Below, one piece after another: positions 5,609-9,382 of a stretch of DNA of 9,382 nucleotides. This DNA comes from Betaproteobacteria bacterium (GTDB lineage Bacteria; Pseudomonadota; Gammaproteobacteria; Burkholderiales; SG8-39): positions 1 to 9,382 of the forward strand of contig SHXL01000106.1 in the NCBI GenBank assembly GCA_009693345.1, given 5' to 3'. A model generated the notes under the pieces. That model had not been told where the DNA came from. It did no database searches and worked only from the letters and a program-made list of their open reading frames with translations. The position numbers were made by a program, and so were the translations under genes. Within the stretch, counting starts at the first letter, position 1, and each line of letters opens with the position of its first letter.

Positions 5609-6738
5609 AACGCATTGCACTTGCAATGGCGCTGGCTTTCGGCACGCAACTGGCGCCGGCGCAGCAGACAGTGAAAATGGCGAGCCTCGTCGAACTGTCG
5701 GGCCCGGGCACCACCTCGGGCACCAATTTCAGGAACGGCATCGACCTCGCGGTGAAGGAAATCAATGCCGCGGGCGGCATACTCGGCCGCAAGATTGTTA
5801 TGGAGACGAACGACACGCAGAGCAACCCGGCGGTGGCCAAGGCGCTCACTGTCAAGGCGATCGACAATGACGTCTACGTGGTGATGGGCCCGGTATTCTC
5901 CGGCTCGATCATCGTCAGCATGGCCGAGACGCGCCGCGCGGAAGTGCCGAACTTCACTGGCGGCGAGGCCGCCGCCATCACCCTGCAGGGCAACCCCTAC
6001 GTCTTCCGCACCTCGTTCTCGCAGGCCACGGGCATGCCGAAGATCGCCAACTACATCGCCTCGGGCCTGAAGGCCAAGTCGGTGGTGGTGATGTTCGTCA
6101 ACAACGACTTCGGCAAGGGCGGCCGCGACCAGATCATCAAGGAATTCGGCACGCGCAACATCAAGGTCGTCGCCGACATTTCCACCGATCCCGCCCAGGT
6201 GGATTTCTCCAGCCCGGTGCTGCGCGCCAAGCAGGCCAACGCGGACGCGTTGTTCGCCTATCTCAACGAGGAGGAGTCTGCGCGGCTGCTGCGCGAATTG
6301 CGCAAGCAGGGCTACGACAAGCCGATCGTCGGCGAAACCACTATCATGGGGCAGAAGGTGATCGAGCTGGCGGGGGATGCCGCCAACGGCGTCAAGGGCC
6401 ACGTCGGCCTGACCATCGATGCGCCGATCGCCGCGATCCGTGCCTTCAGCGCGAAATACGAGCGCGAATTCAAATCCAAGACCGACCACAACGGCATCAA
6501 GGGGTACACCGGCATGTACGTGGTGAAGGCGGTGACGGAAAAGATCGGCAAGTTCGACCGCAAGGCCTTTGCCGCCGTGATGAAGAACGCGTGCTTCAGC
6601 GCCAAGCAGTACCCGGGCGTGCTGATGGACCTGTGCTTCGACGACAAGGGCGACATCGACCGCGAATCGTTCCTCGTCGAAGTCAAGAACGGACAGCAGG
6701 TAGTGGTGGAGACGCTGCCGCCGCTGACGAAGCGCTAG
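5605..6738 (+). CDS. LivK-type periplasmic substrate-binding protein of the ABC transporter
   Basis: The ATG has a strong GGAGG site (5591-5595). The 377-aa product begins with a signal peptide, MKRIALAMALAFGTQLAPA, probably cut before QQTVKMASL. The mature part is a Peripla_BP_6-type bilobed protein: ELSGPGTTSGTNFRNGIDLAVKEIN, INAAGGILGRK, a QSNPAVAKALT helix, VVMGPVFSGS, NYIASGLKAKSVVVMFVNNDFGKGG. Two Cys in the C-terminal region (NACFSAKQ and MDLCFDD) may form a disulphide. It binds the ligand in the periplasm and delivers it to LivHM. The family includes binders of amino acids, amides and aromatic or alicyclic acids. Location between the permease/ATPase genes and aroE supports a ligand related to the two dehydrogenases, but no binding residue assignment proves it. 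Confidence 0.92.
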   Translation: MKRIALAMALAFGTQLAPAQQTVKMASLVELSGPGTTSGTNFRNGIDLAVKEINAAGGILGRKIVMETNDTQSNPAVAKALTVKAIDNDVYVVMGPVFSGSIIVSMAETRRAEVPNFTGGEAAAITLQGNPYVFRTSFSQATGMPKIANYIASGLKAKSVVVMFVNNDFGKGGRDQIIKEFGTRNIKVVADISTDPAQVDFSSPVLRAKQANADALFAYLNEEESARLLRELRKQGYDKPIVGETTIMGQKVIELAGDAANGVKGHVGLTIDAPIAAIRAFSAKYEREFKSKTDHNGIKGYTGMYVVKAVTEKIGKFDRKAFAAVMKNACFSAKQYPGVLMDLCFDDKGDIDRESFLVEVKNGQQVVVETLPPLTKR

Positions 6739-6745
6739 CAATTCC

Positions 6746-7567
6746 GTGATTGACCGCTACGCCGTCATCGGCAACCCGATCGCGCAAAGCAAGTCGCCGC
6801 TCATTCACGGCATGTTCGCCAAGGCCACCGGCCAGGACCTCGAGTACACGAGAATCGAGGGACCGCTCGATGGTTTTGCGGATGCGGTACGCAAATTTCG
6901 CGACGCCGGCGGCCGCGGCATGAACGTCACCGCGCCGTTCAAGCTGCAGGCCTTCGAGTTGGCCGATGAACGCCGCGAACGCGCGCAGCTTGCCGGCGCG
7001 GTCAACGTGCTGAAGTTCGAAGGCGCCCGCATCATCGCCGACAACTTCGACGGCGTCGGCCTGGTGAACGATGTCCAGCGCAACCTGGGAATGGCGATGG
7101 CCGGCAAGCGGGTGCTGCTGCTCGGCGCAGGTGGCGCCGTGCGCGGGGTGCTGCTGTCGTTCCTGCAACAGCGGCCGGCCGAACTGGTGCTCGCCCACCG
7201 TACCGAAGTCAAGGTACTGGCGCTGGCGCAGCAGTTTTCCGCGCACGGGCCGGTGCGCGGCTGCGGCTATGCCGGCATCGGCCTGCAGCGCTTCGACCTG
7301 GTGGTGAATGCCACCTCGGCCAGTCTGACGGGCGACGTGCCGCCGGTGCCGCCTGCCGTCTTCGCGACCGATGGCCTGGCCTACGAGCTTATTTACGGCA
7401 AGGGACTGACGCCATTCCTGCGCTTGGCGCAAAGCGCCGGCGTCAAGCGCCTCGCCGATGGCGTGGGCATGCTCGTAGAGCAGGCCGCCGAGGCGTTTCT
7501 CTGGTGGCGGGGCGTGCGGCCCGATACGCGCGCCGCGCTCGAGAAGTTGACCGTGCCGCTGGTGTGA
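6746..7567 (+). CDS. aroE: Shikimate dehydrogenase (NADP-type AroE)
   Basis: GTG 6746 lies 7 nt after the previous stop and starts directly at the family N-terminus MIDRYAVIGNPIAQSKSPLIH; no strong ribosome site is visible, suggesting translational coupling. The 273-aa length is typical. AroE reduces 3-dehydroshikimate to shikimate with NADPH in the cytoplasm, a step of chorismate synthesis. Visible residues are the SKS serines (15 and 17), NVTAPFK with catalytic Lys66, Asn87, NFDG with Asp102, GAGGAVRG, an HRT motif in place of the NADP-binding NRT, NATSASLTGD, and DGVGMLVEQAAEAF at the C-terminus. The usual NTDG reads NFDG: Thr101 is Phe, next to the substrate. So it is probably a working AroE, but a relaxed or shifted substrate range is possible. 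It is the last gene of the operon, followed by a terminator. Confidence 0.9.
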   Translation: MIDRYAVIGNPIAQSKSPLIHGMFAKATGQDLEYTRIEGPLDGFADAVRKFRDAGGRGMNVTAPFKLQAFELADERRERAQLAGAVNVLKFEGARIIADNFDGVGLVNDVQRNLGMAMAGKRVLLLGAGGAVRGVLLSFLQQRPAELVLAHRTEVKVLALAQQFSAHGPVRGCGYAGIGLQRFDLVVNATSASLTGDVPPVPPAVFATDGLAYELIYGKGLTPFLRLAQSAGVKRLADGVGMLVEQAAEAFLWWRGVRPDTRAALEKLTVPLV

Positions 7568-7587
7568 ACTAACACGGCACAAACAAC

Positions 7588-7611
7588 AAGGCCCGGTTAC
7601 CCGGGCCTTTT
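7588..7611. terminator. Intrinsic terminator between convergent aroE and cold-shock gene
   Basis: AAGGCCCGG (7588-7596) pairs over 9 bases with CCGGGCCTT (7601-7609) around a TTAC loop, followed by TTTT on the plus strand. On the minus strand the hairpin is followed by TTGTTGTTTGT, so it may stop transcription from both sides. It lies 20 nt after the aroE stop and 21 nt beyond the cold-shock gene stop. Confidence 0.88.
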
Positions 7612-7632
7612 GCTACTGCCGCAAGCGCTGGA

Positions 7633-7836
7633 TCAGAGCGGCTTGATGTTCGTTGCCTGGTCGCCTTTCGGCCCCGTGGTGATGTCGAAGGAAACCTTCT
7701 GGTTCTCCTTCAGGCTTTTGAAGCCCGAACCCTGGATCGCTGAGAAGTGCGCGAACACGTCCTTGCCGCCGCCATCGGGGGTAATGAAGCCAAAACCTTT
7801 CGCATCGTTAAACCACTTGACGGTTCCGGTTGCCAT
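7633..7836 (-). CDS. CspA-family cold-shock protein
   Basis: The 67-aa protein has the complete single cold-shock domain: MATGTVKWFNDAKGFGFI with RNP1 (KGFGFI), then DVFAHFSAI with RNP2 (VFAHF), and a C-terminus typical of the family ending GPKGDQATNIKPL. Such proteins bind single-stranded RNA or DNA through the aromatic residues and act as RNA chaperones. Whether this copy is cold-induced or constitutive cannot be told. GAGAGG upstream of the ATG is the ribosome site. The 173-nt gap to the divergent reductase gene would hold its promoter and leader. It is convergent with the transporter operon and probably unrelated to it. Confidence 0.97.
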   Translation of the reverse strand: MATGTVKWFNDAKGFGFITPDGGGKDVFAHFSAIQGSGFKSLKENQKVSFDITTGPKGDQATNIKPL

Positions 7837-8009
7837 GTCTGTTGCCTCTCAATGTAAATTTAAAAATTCGGGCTCAAGCCCACCTTGCCGGTACCACCAA
7901 AAGAGATTAGCGCAGGGTTTGTTCGGTACAGGATCTAGGACAAGACCAGCGGGAACTCGTTGAGGAATCCAGCGGCGCGATAATACACCAAAGGTAAAAT
8001 CGCTTGCAA
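7837..8009. promoter_or_regulatory. Divergent intergenic region: cold-shock gene leader and reductase promoter region
   Basis: This gap is clearly richer in A/T than its surroundings near 7854-7868 (TGTAAATTTAAAAATTC), which would lie in the leader or promoter of the minus-strand cold-shock gene. GGGC-TCAA-GCCC (7870-7881) can form a small tetraloop hairpin in its mRNA leader. On the plus strand, GATAAT (7979-7984) is a 5/6 match to a -10 box for the reductase gene, but no well-spaced -35 box was found. AAAGGT (7990-7995) is its only ribosome-site candidate. Confidence 0.35.
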
Positions 8010-9026
8010 ATGCGCATTTGCGTGTTCGGCGTCGGAGCAATCGGGGGGCATCTGGCAGCGAAATTCGCCGCGGCCGGGCACGATGTATCTGTGGTGGCGC
8101 GCGGCGCCAACCTGGCGGCGATCCGGGCGAATGGTGTTGCGCTGCGAGAGGGCGCGGGCGCGGATGCACGCACCATCGCAGGGCGGGTGCGCGCGAGCGA
8201 CCAGCCCGCCGACCTTGGCGTCCAGGATGTGGTGTTCGTGACGACCAAGGCGACGGCGCTTGCCGGCGTCGCGCCTGCAGTGCCTGCGTTGTGTGATTCA
8301 AGAACCACATTCGTGTTCATGCAGAACGGGATTCCCTGGTGGTATTCGACGGGCATCGATAGTGGAACCCACCGCGTGCGTCCTCGGCCACCTGACCTGT
8401 CGCGCCTCGATCCCGGGGGCGTGCTGGCGCACGCGATCGCCGCCGAACGCGTGATCGGCGCGGCGGTGTATTCCTCCAACGGCGTGGCCGAGCCGGGCGT
8501 GGTGCTGAACCACACCTGGGGGCGCGACATGCTGGTGGTGGGCGAGATCGACGACCGGCCCACGCAACGCATCGCCGCACTGCGCGCGCTGCTCAGTGCG
8601 GCGGGCATGCATTCGCCGGCCCCCAGCGACATCCGGCAATCCGTGTGGGACAAGCTGCAGCTCAATTTCGGCTCCAGCCTGTGCGTGCTGCTCGGCGAGC
8701 CGATCAGTGCGCTGACAGCCGATCCGGCGCTGCGCGCGGTGCGCGCCCGCCTGCTCGCCGAAGGCGAGGCGATCGCGCGCGCGCACGGCATTGTGCTCGA
8801 GGGCGCGCCACGGCGGCCCGGCGGCGCGCAGGGCTCGGGCGCCAGCGCGCACAAGCCCTCGATGCTGCAGGATTTCGAACTCGGGCGGCAGATGGAGGTG
8901 GATGCAATCCTCGCGGTGCCCTGCGCGTTTGCGCGCGCCGCCGGCGTCGCGGTGCCGACGCTCGAGGCGGTGCACGCCGTTACCGCGCGCCTCGCCGAGC
9001 GCAAGGGGTTATATTCACCGCCATGA
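8010..9026 (+). CDS. ApbA/PanE-like reductase (2-dehydropantoate 2-reductase family)
   Basis: The protein begins MRICVFGVGAIGGHLAAKF, with the dinucleotide-binding GxGxxG at residues 7-12. Other visible features are VVFVTTKATAL, the phrase QNGIPWWYSTG, DPGGVLAHAI, WDKLQLNF with the family's catalytic-type Lys and following Asn, and SMLQDFELGRQMEVDAI, the C-terminal substrate-binding region with Ser and Glu. Length is 338 aa from ATG 8010. A TTG at 8004 in the same frame is better spaced (9 nt) from the weak AAAGG at 7990-7994 and is a real alternative start. True PanE reduces ketopantoate with NADPH for pantothenate and CoA synthesis. The 'IPWWY' subgroup, common in betaproteobacteria in several copies, probably acts on other 2-keto acids. 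I therefore give no gene symbol. Its TGA overlaps the next ATG. Confidence 0.88.
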   Translation: MRICVFGVGAIGGHLAAKFAAAGHDVSVVARGANLAAIRANGVALREGAGADARTIAGRVRASDQPADLGVQDVVFVTTKATALAGVAPAVPALCDSRTTFVFMQNGIPWWYSTGIDSGTHRVRPRPPDLSRLDPGGVLAHAIAAERVIGAAVYSSNGVAEPGVVLNHTWGRDMLVVGEIDDRPTQRIAALRALLSAAGMHSPAPSDIRQSVWDKLQLNFGSSLCVLLGEPISALTADPALRAVRARLLAEGEAIARAHGIVLEGAPRRPGGAQGSGASAHKPSMLQDFELGRQMEVDAILAVPCAFARAAGVAVPTLEAVHAVTARLAERKGLYSPP

Positions 9027-9070
9027 AAAAGTCGTTGATCCTCGCGGTGGACGACGCGCCGAAGAAATGA
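9023..9070 (+). CDS. 15-aa ORF resembling the start of a response-regulator receiver domain
   Basis: This frame begins at an ATGA overlap with the reductase stop and ends at an ATGA overlap with the next ORF. It encodes MKKSLILAVDDAPKK. The first strand and Asp-Asp pair of receiver domains commonly read like this ('ILxVDDxP'), so it may be a remnant or frameshifted beginning of a response regulator. It may equally be a chance match or a short coupling ORF. No further receiver residues follow in any frame. TATATT (9010-9015) could be a -10 box that would place transcription start at the ATG itself (leaderless). It is too short to be confident. Confidence 0.25.
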   Translation: MKKSLILAVDDAPKK

Positions 9071-9382
9071 GCAAGATCCTCGACAAGATGAGGCAGGCCG
9101 AGGCGCAGCGCGCGCGCATAATCGCCGAGCGCCGCCGCGCTGAAGTCCAGGCAGCGCCGAAGACTCCGCGCACGACGCCGGCTCCCGCATTCATCGCCGC
9201 CATCCCGGCCGAGGAAGTCGCGGCGAAGGAAGCGCTCGAGCGCGCGGAAGCTGAAACGGCGGCCCGCCTCGCGGCGGAGCGCAAGGCGGCCGCGGAAACC
9301 CAGGCTGCGCGCCATGGCGGAAGCGAACGCGCTTGCGGCGGCGCAGAGCAACGCGCGGCTGGCGGCGGAAGCAGAGGCCGTG
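9067..9382 (+). CDS. Ala/Glu/Arg-rich, probably coiled-coil protein, partial, likely frameshifted near 9312
   Basis: ATG 9067 opens a frame to the window edge. It starts MSKILDKMRQAEAQRARIIAE and continues as charged, Ala-rich helix-forming sequence, interrupted by a Pro/Thr-rich linker (APKTPRTTPAPAF), then EEVAAKEALERAEAETAARLAAERKAAAE. From about 9311 this frame changes to Gly/Arg/Ser/Cys-rich sequence, while the +1 frame carries on in the same Ala/Glu style (MAEANALAAAQSNARLAAEAEAV) with good third-position G/C. One extra C at 9312-9313 would explain this. The function is unknown; TolA-like or other long-helix proteins, or the N-terminal helix of a partitioning or kinase-type ATPase, are possibilities I cannot decide between. 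No strong ribosome site is seen; its start overlaps the 15-aa ORF. Confidence 0.45.
   Translation, partial: MSKILDKMRQAEAQRARIIAERRRAEVQAAPKTPRTTPAPAFIAAIPAEEVAAKEALERAEAETAARLAAERKAAAETQAARHGGSERACGGAEQRAAGGGSRGR

Noticed and set aside
4927..6741. 604-codon open frame on the minus strand opposite livF and the binding-protein gene
   Set aside because: It is His/Arg/Asp-rich with no recognisable motifs and lies exactly antisense to two clear genes; this is the expected shadow of high-GC coding sequence.
7907..9190. 427-codon minus-strand frame opposite the reductase gene
   Set aside because: It has Ser/Arg/Ala-rich low-quality sequence and is antisense to a gene with clear Rossmann and C-terminal motifs.
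1..9382. CRISPR array, insertion sequence, tRNA or integrase-type mobile element
   Set aside because: No regularly spaced repeats, transposase motifs, terminal inverted repeats or tRNA-like cloverleaf were seen on either strand by eye.

Overview
The window looks like a chromosomal segment from a high-GC betaproteobacterium, most likely Burkholderiales or a close relative. This rests on strong G/C preference at third codon positions, a PA2779-type small protein, a five-gene branched-chain-amino-acid-type (Liv/HAAT) ABC transporter and a 2-dehydropantoate-reductase-like protein of the 'IPWWY' type. This placement is inference from gene content; no rRNA or other phylogenetic marker gene is present.

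Left edge (1-1213): a ModA-like periplasmic substrate-binding protein is read leftwards off the window edge. It is divergent from a PA2779-family (DUF6627-like) gene that is broken by a single extra base near position 910. A 16-bp inverted repeat lies between the two genes. Next (1221-1413) comes a compact autonomous transcription unit. It has an extended -10 promoter, a 17-nt element exactly complementary to the 3' end of 16S rRNA, a 28-codon ORF with a GTG start, and a strong intrinsic terminator. This is the most unusual item in the window.

Centre (1477-7567): a tight seven-gene co-directional operon runs AroE-like dehydrogenase, LivH, LivM, LivG, LivF, LivK-type binding protein, AroE. Four successive junctions, from livH/livM to livF/livK, are 4-base stop/start overlaps, and the two outer junctions are only 16 and 7 nt. 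The arrangement suggests import of a small organic acid, possibly a shikimate- or quinate-like cyclic hydroxy acid, coupled to oxidation or reduction. The first AroE homologue has lost both shikimate-carboxylate serines but keeps the Lys/Asp catalytic pair, so its substrate is probably not shikimate. The last one is close to canonical AroE, with Phe in place of the Thr of the NTDG motif. An intrinsic terminator at 7588-7611 closes the operon and can also serve the convergent cold-shock gene.

Right part (7633-9382): a CspA-family cold-shock gene on the minus strand is divergent from an ApbA/PanE-like reductase on the plus strand. The reductase overlaps by 4 bases a 15-codon ORF resembling the first residues of a response-regulator receiver domain. 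That ORF in turn overlaps by 4 bases an Ala/Glu-rich, probably coiled-coil ORF that runs off the window and appears to change frame near 9312. Two apparent +1 indels in one 9.4-kb window raise the possibility of sequencing or assembly errors. No tRNA, rRNA gene, CRISPR array, transposase or long repeat was seen.
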